This document shows, piece by piece, positions 19,901-28,121 of a stretch of DNA of 64,000 nucleotides. The stretch lies in NCBI GenBank assembly GCA_947492585.1, contig CANLND010000019.1, positions 18,677-82,676 of the forward strand. Direction: 5' to 3'. Position 1 is the first letter of the stretch. Every line of letters begins with the position of its first letter. The notes under the pieces were generated by a model. That model saw nothing but the letters and a program-made list of their open reading frames with translations. It searched no databases and was not told where the DNA came from. The position numbers were made by a program, and so were the translations under genes. The DNA is from an uncultured Paracoccaceae bacterium (GTDB lineage: Bacteria > Pseudomonadota > Alphaproteobacteria > Rhodobacterales > Rhodobacteraceae).

Positions 19901-20248
19901 GGAACGGCGTCCGGCGTGATTTTCCTGACCTTGGAAGACGAAACCGGCGTCAGCAATGTGGTGGTCTGGCCAAAGGTCTATGAACGTTTTCGTCGTGTCG
20001 TCATGGGGGGGCGGTTGTTGCAAGTACAGGGGTATTTGCAACGGGAAGGCATCGTGGTGCATTTGATTGCACAGGATATTCAGGATATGTCCCATAAATT
20101 GTCAGAGCTGGGCCACCCGCTACCCGAAGCCCTTACAACCGAAGGTCCGCGTGCAGATGACACCCCCAAACATGCCCGTTACCCCGCCCGTGTCATGCAT
20201 CCACGAGATCAGGCAAAACGACTATTTCCAAGCCGAGATTTTCATTAA
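16916..20248 (+). CDS. dnaE2: Error-prone DNA polymerase DnaE2 (ImuC)
   Basis: This 1110-residue C-family polymerase alpha subunit carries out translesion synthesis with ImuA/ImuB. The N-terminal PHP domain (about residues 10-90; [17 protein letters not shown]) is followed by the palm with the catalytic aspartates in [14 protein letters not shown], then [14 protein letters not shown] and the fingers, and a C-terminal OB-fold ([25 protein letters not shown]). The length and order match DnaE2, not the replicative DnaE1, which is longer and has a clamp/tau-binding tail. Confidence 0.96.
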   Translation: [1110 protein letters not shown]

Positions 20249-20418
20249 GCGCTGACCTGCTCTGGCTATTCCATCGCTCAGGATTCCTGCCCTCAGCTTT
20301 GATGGTATTCAGTCAGGGGCACAATCCGTCAGGCACAGTGTCGCGCGACGGATTAATCAGGCGGGATGGCATGGAGGCCGGGGTAAAGCGGCCCAAATGC
20401 ATTCAGGCCGGTTTGGTT

Positions 20419-23040
20419 TCAAGCAATGTTTCTGTAACCAGGAGGTGTCTCAATCGCAGGCGCGCTTGCGTCCCGAAGTGGGGTCTCCGAAAGTGTGAAC
20501 TGCCCTGTATGCCGCGACAATACCGCCGCTTCGGCCGTCAGCTTTTGCGCCGATTCACTGGTACTAATAACCATTGCAGCGTTGTGTTGTGTCACCTTGT
20601 CCAATTCATTCATGCTTGCATTGATTTCCAGGATGCTCTCGGATTGGCTCGAAGAGGTCTCTGCAATACTCGACACCGCCTCTGAAACGTCCTGGATACG
20701 GTTCAAGATCGATGTGAGAGATGCACCGGCCTGTTGCACCAACTCGACACTGCTCCCCACGTGGTTGGTGCTGGTTTCGATCAATGCTTTGATCTCCCCC
20801 GCGGAATCAGATGATCGTTGTGCCAATGAGCGCACTTCGGAGGCGACAACAGCAAACCCACGTCCGGCTTCACCAGCACGTGCGGCCTCGACCCCAGCAT
20901 TCAACGCCAGCAGATTGGTTTGAAAGGCGATGTCGTCGATGACGGTCACGATCTGTGAAATCTGTTGGGAACTGTGTTCCAATTTACCCATAGACGACAT
21001 GGCGTTTTCCATGACCGCGCCACTTTTTGCGGCATCACTTTTGGCAGACTGCATCACGTTTTCGACATTGTGCGCTTCTTGTGCCGATTTTTTGATGCCA
21101 TCAGACAGGATTTGTAAGGCGGCAGTGGTTTCTTCCAAGGCAGCAGCCTGACTTTCGGTGCGTTGCGCCAAATTTTCTGAGGCAGAATTCAGCTTGATGC
21201 TGTTTTCCTCAATCTGACCTGTTGAATTCAACATCGCTCCAAGCGACGCCCCCAAACGGTCAGCCGCGGTGTTAAAATCATCCGCAATTTCTTTATAGCT
21301 GCTTGGGAGCCCATCAGTGATTTTGGTGCTCAGATCACCCTGCGCCAAGCTATTCAAAGCACTACCAATTGTAGTGAAAGCCAACCGTTGTTCAGCCTCT
21401 CGAGCGGAGCGTTCTGTTTCTCCTTTCCTTACAAGACCTTCACGGAACACCTCCAATGCCTTGGCAATGTTGTGGATTTCCGTTCCCGAGTTTTCAAATC
21501 CAGTGACCGGGGCCATGTCACCGTCAGCCATACGCTGCGTGGTGGTTGAAATTTTTCCCAGTGGATTTTGGATCAAAACCCGAGTCAGCACAAACGCCAG
21601 TACCAAGACACCCGCAACGCCGCCCAGCAAAACGATCATCAGGCGCTGGGATTGACTGACCTGCTCGGTCAATACATTCGCGATGTCAGCCAAATGAATG
21701 GTGCTGTTTTCGCTGAATTCCACAGCCGAATGGGAAATATTTCGCACAGAAATACTGGTTTTCTGCGAGGCCGAGATAACATCCAATTCCGATTTTAGGA
21801 GTTGTTTTTTTGCGGCCAAAAGACCCGTTTCTGGAGCAACCAGCGCAATAATTGCATTAATTTCAGCAGCGATTTTTCCATCCGCGAAATCGGCAAATCC
21901 TGCCAGTTCAGCAGTCGTTTTTTCAAGTGGAGCCGCAGCCACATTCGCGGCGTTGGCCTCTTCCGCAGACAAGACATCCAGCGCAGACAACTGTAACTGT
22001 CGGGTGGCTTCGCTGATCGCCAGCAGTGTCGTCAGAAAGCCAACGTCATCATCCAAAAGTTTTTGAATGGTCTCGCTGTTTTGCGCACTGGTGTCCATCG
22101 CAGCGATTGTCAGATCAAACACCATATCATCGATCGCATTGGACACAGTTTCCGCCGTGGTGCGCCGTGTATCCAGAACAGATTTGCGCAAAGCCGCGCG
22201 CTGGGACGTTGTCGCATTTGCGCTACCTTCAAATGCCGCCACAGAGGCATCTAGAACTTCGATATCGATCGCCATATCCCGACTGCGAATGTCATCTACA
22301 ATGCTTTTCAGTCGTGGAATGGAGGTGGACATAATATCAGACAGGATCGCGTGAACCGAGGCGTCGATGTTCGGACCCTGCGCCAGACTTGCACCAGTGA
22401 GAAGATTGATCTCGGCCTGTGCGTTCAAAAGGATTTGCAGAGAAACAAACCGGTTATCAACAAGATCGGCCAAGGTTTCATCAATGACTGAAATTGTTTC
22501 TTCGCCATGCAATGCAAGGTTAAAGTAGGCGTCATCAGCTATTTCGACCAAGCGCGCATTCAACAGCTCACTTTGGGCGTTCATCTGGTCAATGATCGCG
22601 ACTACATTGGACTGGCTGTCGAATTTGGCAGCTTTTGCCCGAAACAACGCGGTCAATGTTTCGCCGGCAGAAGTTATTTCACCCTCAAAAAGGTCCCGGT
22701 TCTGATCGTCGACATCGCTTATACTTTTGGTCAACTCCGCGAGGCTCTGCTCAGCCTGGGATTGACCTTGCCGCAGCTCGTCCGCATCAGATGCAAGCAG
22801 AATTGACATCAGGGCACCGTTCACTTGAACCGAGGACGCCACAATTTGGCTACCTGCGCGCAATTGCGGCACCTGCTCTTGCGTGACTTTGTTCATGTTT
22901 GTCGCGACTTGGACAAACACCCACAATGCCATCACGGCAATCGCAACTGCAGCAGCACCAATTGTCAGAATGATCACGCTTACCCGCGATCCAACGCTGG
23001 CGAACATTTTCGACTGACTAATTTTTTCTAATGTTATCAT
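20419..23040 (-). CDS. Methyl-accepting chemotaxis protein with large sensor region
   Basis: This 873-residue transmembrane chemoreceptor has TM1 at about 21-45, a sensor region of about 420 residues, TM2 at about 467-490, HAMP immediately after, and a cytoplasmic signalling domain whose hairpin tip ([20 protein letters not shown], residues 701-720) binds CheA/CheW. The sensor region is mostly predicted helical, resembling two stacked helical-bundle modules, twice the size of a standard four-helix sensor. No C-terminal CheR/CheB pentapeptide is seen. It follows a periplasmic binding protein gene on the same strand, 57 bp away across a strong hairpin, so the ligand may be presented by that protein. 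Confidence 0.94.
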   Translation of the reverse strand: MITLEKISQSKMFASVGSRVSVIILTIGAAAVAIAVMALWVFVQVATNMNKVTQEQVPQLRAGSQIVASSVQVNGALMSILLASDADELRQGQSQAEQSLAELTKSISDVDDQNRDLFEGEITSAGETLTALFRAKAAKFDSQSNVVAIIDQMNAQSELLNARLVEIADDAYFNLALHGEETISVIDETLADLVDNRFVSLQILLNAQAEINLLTGASLAQGPNIDASVHAILSDIMSTSIPRLKSIVDDIRSRDMAIDIEVLDASVAAFEGSANATTSQRAALRKSVLDTRRTTAETVSNAIDDMVFDLTIAAMDTSAQNSETIQKLLDDDVGFLTTLLAISEATRQLQLSALDVLSAEEANAANVAAAPLEKTTAELAGFADFADGKIAAEINAIIALVAPETGLLAAKKQLLKSELDVISASQKTSISVRNISHSAVEFSENSTIHLADIANVLTEQVSQSQRLMIVLLGGVAGVLVLAFVLTRVLIQNPLGKISTTTQRMADGDMAPVTGFENSGTEIHNIAKALEVFREGLVRKGETERSAREAEQRLAFTTIGSALNSLAQGDLSTKITDGLPSSYKEIADDFNTAADRLGASLGAMLNSTGQIEENSIKLNSASENLAQRTESQAAALEETTAALQILSDGIKKSAQEAHNVENVMQSAKSDAAKSGAVMENAMSSMGKLEHSSQQISQIVTVIDDIAFQTNLLALNAGVEAARAGEAGRGFAVVASEVRSLAQRSSDSAGEIKALIETSTNHVGSSVELVQQAGASLTSILNRIQDVSEAVSSIAETSSSQSESILEINASMNELDKVTQHNAAMVISTSESAQKLTAEAAVLSRHTGQFTLSETPLRDASAPAIETPPGYRNIA

Positions 23041-23063
23041 GCTAAAAGTACCTTTGTGGGGAA

Positions 23064-23087
23064 CCCTTTCGCCTGATGGCGAAAGGG
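23064..23087 (-). promoter_or_regulatory. Intercistronic hairpin between binding-protein and MCP genes
   Basis: A perfect 10-bp stem (CCCTTTCGCC / GGCGAAAGGG) with a 4-base loop lies between the two cistrons. There is no T-run, so it is more likely an mRNA-stability element or partial attenuator than a full terminator. It would favour more binding protein than receptor. Confidence 0.7.
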
Positions 23088-23097
23088 CTTGGTAAGT

Positions 23098-24261
23098 TTA
23101 GGAATTTCCGCCGATTGCTACGGGTTCAAACGTCCCTGATTTAGTGATCCGTGTCAGAAACACTGAATCTAGACCTTGGTTGTCGTTTGGACCAAAGCTC
23201 ATGTTCAAACCACCAACCTCGACGTCGCGCAGATCAGACAGGGCCTTCAAAAAACTGGCGCGATCCAAATCTTTACCGGCAGCTTTTAGGGCTTCAATGG
23301 TCAAACGCCCGGTCAAATACCCTTCCAGCGATACAAAGCCTGGCTCTTCGCCGGGAAACGCATCCTGTAGTGCGGCCTGATATTGCGCGACCACCTCGAT
23401 GCTATCGTCCCACGGGAATGGCACCACCTGGCTCACAATAACGTTCTCACCACTTTCACCAAGTTCGGCGCTCAGCGCAGCAGATCCAACAAAGGAGATG
23501 TTTACGAAGGTTGGGGAGAATTTCAGCTTTTTTGACAGCTTGATGAATTCAGCCACCGGTTTATAGGCGCCCACCATCACAACTGCGTCAGGCTTTGCCT
23601 TTTTGATGGTCAGTAGCGCCTTTTTCACCGCCACGGTGTTACGAGTGTAGGTGCCCGTCGCCGAGACTTCCATGCCACGCTTTTCCAGTGCGACGTTCAC
23701 CGCATCCAATCCCACACGCCCGAACCCATCATCCTGGTACAGCAGCGCGATGTTTTTCATGCCCTCCTGATCAACCAGATACTGCATCCAGGCCTCAACT
23801 TCCGCGTGATAGGTTGCGCGGACGTTAAAGATATTTCCGAGATCCGCATTACGCAGGAACCCGGCACCGGTCATGGGGCCGATAAATGGCATCTCAGCTT
23901 CTGTTGCGATTGGCTGGGTGGCTGCGGAAGTTGGCGTACCAACAGGACCGACAAGGCCCAGGAAATCATTGCTTTGGATGACTTTTGTTAGGTGCTCTAC
24001 CGACAGGTCGGGTTCATAGCGATCATCAAAGCTTTCCAATGCAATCTGCCGGCCATGCACGCCGCCGTTGGCATTTGCTTCTTCAAACGCCGCCAGAATT
24101 CCGCTGCGAATTCCGGTTCCTAGCGCTCCAGCAGCCCCGTCCAACGCGGCAACTTGAGCGAACTTAATTTCTGTGTCACTGACACCTTGTTCAGCCCACA
24201 GCATTCCCGGAAAGAGTGCAGCAGCTGCAGTCAAACGTAATATGTTTTTTATAGTCATCAT
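23098..24261 (-). CDS. Branched-chain amino-acid type periplasmic binding protein
   Basis: This type-I periplasmic binding protein (LivK/Peripla_BP_6 class) has about 387 residues including a Sec signal peptide (LRLTAAAALFPGMLWA then EQ). Family features are VSDTEIKFAQVAALDGAAGA at the mature N-terminus, FDDRYEPDLSVEHLTKVI, and GPVGTPTSAATQPIATE. Two adjacent ATGs (24261, 24258) follow GGAG; the second has better spacing. No LivHMGF permease or ATPase genes are adjacent. Instead an MCP gene follows, which suggests a ligand-capture role in chemotaxis rather than transport, although shared use with a distant transporter is possible. Confidence 0.9.
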   Translation of the reverse strand: MMTIKNILRLTAAAALFPGMLWAEQGVSDTEIKFAQVAALDGAAGALGTGIRSGILAAFEEANANGGVHGRQIALESFDDRYEPDLSVEHLTKVIQSNDFLGLVGPVGTPTSAATQPIATEAEMPFIGPMTGAGFLRNADLGNIFNVRATYHAEVEAWMQYLVDQEGMKNIALLYQDDGFGRVGLDAVNVALEKRGMEVSATGTYTRNTVAVKKALLTIKKAKPDAVVMVGAYKPVAEFIKLSKKLKFSPTFVNISFVGSAALSAELGESGENVIVSQVVPFPWDDSIEVVAQYQAALQDAFPGEEPGFVSLEGYLTGRLTIEALKAAGKDLDRASFLKALSDLRDVEVGGLNMSFGPNDNQGLDSVFLTRITKSGTFEPVAIGGNS

Positions 24262-24728
24262 TTTCTCCGACGTGCGTTCGTTCCACAAACTTGACACGCT
24301 AACAAGTCACCTCAACTTCTTGAAAATTGCTTTACCCAGAGACGCACGGCCAATAAATCATCACAAATTACCCTTGTTTATTAGCCAGTTGAGACGTTTC
24401 CCCGCACGTCTCACATGCGCTAAATCCGGATTTACTCTCCCAAATATCAGAGAAATTTCTTGAAGAAATAACGGGCGTATTAGGCCCAACCCGTGTCAGT
24501 AACAAATCCTGAGAGCTGCAAGGCCTACGTGCGGACAGAACGCCATTACGGCGCCGAACGTATTGAAATACACCTTGCGGTTGATCTGTTCGCCGCTGAG
24601 TATAACATCGTTTCTAGTGCGCCCTTTGGTGGGGCCCAACTGCATATCGCTTCCGGCTATCACACGGATTTCATGTCCCAGACTCCATCAGTCCATTTAA
24701 CAAACAAAGTTGGAGAAACTCGTAAATC
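24262..24728. other. Long intergenic region between divergent operons
   Basis: About 470 bp with no convincing gene. A plus-strand frame from GTG 24493 to 24732 has no ribosome binding site and no recognisable domain. Promoters for the minus-strand binding-protein/MCP operon and the plus-strand ABC operon must lie here. Confidence 0.5.
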
Positions 24729-24752
24729 TTAGGTATGTTATAACCTAACTAA
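24729..24752 (+). promoter_or_regulatory. 24-bp palindrome, Zur/Fur-family-like operator
   Basis: Half-sites TTAGGTATGTTA and TAACCTAACTAA match in 10 of 12 positions as inverted repeats around a central GTTA|TAAC. The shape and core resemble Fur-superfamily boxes, especially zinc-uptake regulator (Zur) sites. It is about 48 bp upstream of the start of the ABC operon, a suitable place for repression. Confidence 0.55.
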
Positions 24753-24800
24753 GAGTGGTAGTTCGTCCCCGAATCTTGTGTTTAGTTTCGGAGAAAACGA

Positions 24801-26324
24801 ATGTTAAAATCCCTAAGCGCCGCTGTATCTATCGCTCTTGCGGTTTCGACAGGGCATGTCGCGGCCGAGAGCAAATCAAGCGTTACGATTGCCTCTCCGT
24901 GGGAAGTGGCGAGCTATGATCCGGCTGTTGCTGGCTTTGCGATCCAAAAGCTTCAGATCATGGAAAACCTAGTGGATGCCGATACAACCGGGATGCTGCG
25001 CCCAGGTCTGGCGACGCAATGGAAGGCCTCTGATGATGGTCTAAATTGGGAATTCACGTTGCGCGAAGGTGTCCGCTTTCACGACGGTTCTGCCTTTGAC
25101 GCCGATGCCGCGGTTTTTGCGCTGACCCGTGCGTGGGAACAGCCCGGCGTTCTGAAAAAAGCTCCGATCACGGATATCGCTGCGCAGAATGGCAAGGTGG
25201 TTATCACACTTGCAACGCCGTTCACAGCGTTGCCTGCCTTCCTCGCGCATGCCACGACCATCATTCCGGCACAGGCCGCTTTTGATACCGAGGGGAAACC
25301 AAAGGCGCTGATCGGCACCGGGCCATTTTCTGTCAGCACCTTCACACCGCCGCAAAGTATTTCTCTGACACGCAATGACGCCTATTGGGGTGAAAATGCA
25401 AAGCTCGAAACGGCGACCTATTTGGCGGCGGGACGCGCTGAAACCCGTGCGTTGCTTGCCGAAAGCGGCGATGCGGATATCATCTTTACCTTGGATGCGG
25501 CCGGGTATTCTCATCTACAGCACGTGGATACGATTGAAACCTCGGCCGTGCCAATCCCACGCGTTGTTGCGCTCAAGGTGAATGCGGGGCACGCGTTTTT
25601 TAACGATGCAAAAGCGCGCCAAGCCCTGAGCCTTGCAATCCCACGAGACGGCATAGCGCGGGCCATCACACGCTTCCCTGAGGCCGCAGCTAACCAATTG
25701 TTCCCGCCTGCTTTGAACAGTTGGCACTCTGCCGAAATTGAACCACTTCGGACTGATATCGAGGCGGCCAAAGCATTGCTTGCGGATCTGGGCTGGGTCG
25801 CGGGTGACGACGGTATTCTGACCCGCAATGGGGAGCGGTTCGCCATCACTTTGCGTACGTTCCCCGATCGCCCAGAGTTGCCTTTGATTGCAACGGCGCT
25901 ACAGGATCAGTGGCGTGAAATTGGCATTGAGCTTGAAGTGAGCGTTGCCAGCTATTCCGAAATTCCAGCGGGTCATCAGGATGGTTCACTACACGTCGCA
26001 CTATATGCGCGGAACTACGGCGTGACAGCCGACCCGGTCGGGGCTGTCCTGCAGGACTTTGGCCAAGGTGGCGGTGATTGGGGAGCCATGGGCTGGGAAA
26101 ACTCAAAAGTCGCGGACGCTCTGAGCATTATTGCATCAACCACAGACCAAGACCTACGTCAGGAAAGCATCGCGACCGTCACAGGTGTCTTGCAGCAAGA
26201 ACTGCCGGTCATCCCTGTGGTCTGGTACCAGCACACTGTTTCTGTTGATAAAAACCTTAAATCTGTTGTGATTGACCCGCTGCAACGCAGCTATGGTCTG
26301 AGCGAGATGTATTGGGCCAACTAA
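24801..26324 (+). CDS. ABC importer binding protein, peptide/nickel (SBP_bac_5) family
   Basis: This 507-residue periplasmic protein has a Sec signal (SAAVSIALAVSTGHVAAES). The cluster C architecture of DppA/OppA/NikA proteins is clear: LRPGLATQWKASDDGLNWEF, LREGVRFHDGSAFDADAAVFAL, and GTGPFSVSTFTPPQSISLTR. NikA-type proteins bind metal chelates and Dpp/Opp types bind peptides; the sequence alone does not decide. The Zur-like palindrome upstream favours metal or metallophore import. GGAG precedes ATG 24801. The permease gene starts 4 bp after its stop. Confidence 0.9.
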   Translation: MLKSLSAAVSIALAVSTGHVAAESKSSVTIASPWEVASYDPAVAGFAIQKLQIMENLVDADTTGMLRPGLATQWKASDDGLNWEFTLREGVRFHDGSAFDADAAVFALTRAWEQPGVLKKAPITDIAAQNGKVVITLATPFTALPAFLAHATTIIPAQAAFDTEGKPKALIGTGPFSVSTFTPPQSISLTRNDAYWGENAKLETATYLAAGRAETRALLAESGDADIIFTLDAAGYSHLQHVDTIETSAVPIPRVVALKVNAGHAFFNDAKARQALSLAIPRDGIARAITRFPEAAANQLFPPALNSWHSAEIEPLRTDIEAAKALLADLGWVAGDDGILTRNGERFAITLRTFPDRPELPLIATALQDQWREIGIELEVSVASYSEIPAGHQDGSLHVALYARNYGVTADPVGAVLQDFGQGGGDWGAMGWENSKVADALSIIASTTDQDLRQESIATVTGVLQQELPVIPVVWYQHTVSVDKNLKSVVIDPLQRSYGLSEMYWAN

Positions 26325-26328
26325 TCTG

Positions 26329-27282
26329 ATGACTGATTTCTTTAAGTCGGTTTTTGCAGTCCTCGCCGCGCGAGGGCTGCAAGCCGTTATTGTCGCTATT
26401 ATTGTAGGCATTGTCAGCTTTGCGATGATGCACGCCTTGCCTGGGGACGCGGCGTATCGAATTGCCGCTGGCCGTTATGGCTATGATATGATGGATGCCG
26501 CAGCCGCCGAGGCTGTCCGGCTCGAGCTGGGGCTGGACAATCCCTGGATGGTGCAGCTGTGGGACTGGCTTGGCCAATTGGCTCAGTTTGATCTAGGCAA
26601 TTCGTTGGTCTATGGCACACCTGTTGTTGATGAAATCGCCACTCAGCTTGGATATTCATTGCTGTTGGCTGGGGGGGCCGTTGTTGCCTCTTTGATCATC
26701 GCTCTGCCTATTGGGATTGCCACAGGGTTAGCCCCAAACGGTCTCTTGGATCGCGTCACATTAGGGCTGTCGGTATTCCTACGCGCCGTGCCGGCCTTTG
26801 CGCTTGGGATTGTTTTGGTTTTGATCTTTGCTGTGCAGCTCAAACTGTTTCCTGTTGCTGGGTTTCGTGGTCTGGAAAATCTGATTTTGCCTTCCTTCAC
26901 ACTTGGCATCGGCTTGGCCGCAGTGTCCAACCGCGTTGTGCGCGATGCGGTCGTAGACGCGATGAATTCGGACTGGCAGATGTTCGCCCGCACCAAAGGT
27001 CTGTCAGCACGCCTTACGCTGACACGTCATGTGTTACGCAACGCCTCGCTGCCAGTTGTGACCTACGTCGGCGTGCAGTTGGCGTATTTGATCGAAGGCG
27101 TCGTGATCGTCGAAACTGTCTTTGCATGGCCGGGGATAGGGCATGCGCTTGTTCATGCAATCTTTGGACGGGACATTGCAATGGTTCAGGGCACGGCCCT
27201 GACGCTTGGGCTGCTGTATGTCGCGCTGAATCTTTGCGTCGACCTAGCCTGTCGCGGCATTGATCCGCGGGAAAGGGTCTGA
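26329..27282 (+). CDS. ABC importer permease (DppB/NikB-like)
   Basis: This 317-residue inner-membrane permease has six predicted helices. The first transmembrane helix and the MMHALPGDAAYR segment are typical of DppB/NikB. The EAA loop that docks on the ATPase is visible as QMFARTKGLSARLTLTRHVLRNA. It sits 4 bp after the binding-protein gene and 2 bp before the second permease, so it is in one operon. Confidence 0.93.
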   Translation: MTDFFKSVFAVLAARGLQAVIVAIIVGIVSFAMMHALPGDAAYRIAAGRYGYDMMDAAAAEAVRLELGLDNPWMVQLWDWLGQLAQFDLGNSLVYGTPVVDEIATQLGYSLLLAGGAVVASLIIALPIGIATGLAPNGLLDRVTLGLSVFLRAVPAFALGIVLVLIFAVQLKLFPVAGFRGLENLILPSFTLGIGLAAVSNRVVRDAVVDAMNSDWQMFARTKGLSARLTLTRHVLRNASLPVVTYVGVQLAYLIEGVVIVETVFAWPGIGHALVHAIFGRDIAMVQGTALTLGLLYVALNLCVDLACRGIDPRERV

Positions 27283-27284
27283 TC

Positions 27285-28121
27285 ATGGAGCGCGCAAACA
27301 CACTGTCGGCAACCATTATGCCGCCCTCCCCCGCAAAACGACGCCCCGCACAAATGCTCGGGTATGCGATGATGGCAGGCTTGGCGATTGCCGCGCTCGG
27401 CGGCCCAGCTCTGATTGGAGCGGACCCGGCCAAACAGTCCCTACTGGCAACCCTTCAATCCCCAAGCATTGCCCACCCTCTGGGCACAGACCATCTGGGA
27501 CGAGATATGGCGGCGCGACTTTTGTCGGGTGCACAGTTGTCGTTGTCACTGGCTTTTCTTTCCGTGATCACCGCTGGGCTTCCGGGCGCAATTCTGGGTG
27601 TCCTCGCAGCATGGTTCGGCGGTTGGACAGACCGAATACTGGGTGCGTTTGCCGATGCTGTTCTAGCATTGCCCGGCCTGTTGTTGGTGCTGATGCTGGC
27701 GGCAATTTCACCGGGGTCTTGGTGGGCGTTATATGCAGGGATTTCACTAACGCTTTGGGTTGAATATTTTCGCTACACGCGTCAGCGCGCACGGATCTCT
27801 CTCGCTGAACCTTCAGTTGAAGCCTCCCGCATGTTGGGCCTTGGACCATGGCTGTTGGTACGGCGGCACGTGATCCCGGAAATCGGGCCGGGCCTATTGA
27901 CGATTGCCGCCTTTGGCGCTGCTACGGCCGTAACCTCGGTCGCGGCACTTGGGTTTGTAAGCGTCGGCATCCGCCCTCCCACCGCAGAGTGGGGCGTGAT
28001 GATGACAGAATTATTGCCCTATTGGCGCGAAGCGCCGTTTCTGATCCTGCAGCCAGTTGCCTGCCTCGTCATCACTGTTCTCGCACTACATCTGTCAGTC
28101 GGAGGCCTGCGCCGCCTATGA
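27285..28121 (+). CDS. ABC importer permease (DppC/NikC-like)
   Basis: This 278-residue second permease has the DppC/NikC hallmark HPLGTDHLGRDMAARLLSGA after TM1 and the EAA loop EASRMLGLGPWLLVRRHVIPE. It pairs with the preceding permease to form the channel. Its stop overlaps the ATG of the fused ATPase gene (ATGA), so expression is coupled. Confidence 0.93.
   Translation: MERANTLSATIMPPSPAKRRPAQMLGYAMMAGLAIAALGGPALIGADPAKQSLLATLQSPSIAHPLGTDHLGRDMAARLLSGAQLSLSLAFLSVITAGLPGAILGVLAAWFGGWTDRILGAFADAVLALPGLLLVLMLAAISPGSWWALYAGISLTLWVEYFRYTRQRARISLAEPSVEASRMLGLGPWLLVRRHVIPEIGPGLLTIAAFGAATAVTSVAALGFVSVGIRPPTAEWGVMMTELLPYWREAPFLILQPVACLVITVLALHLSVGGLRRL

Noticed and set aside
24493..24732. 79-codon frame before the ABC operon
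   Set aside because: GTG start without ribosome binding site, no domain, and it runs into the operator.
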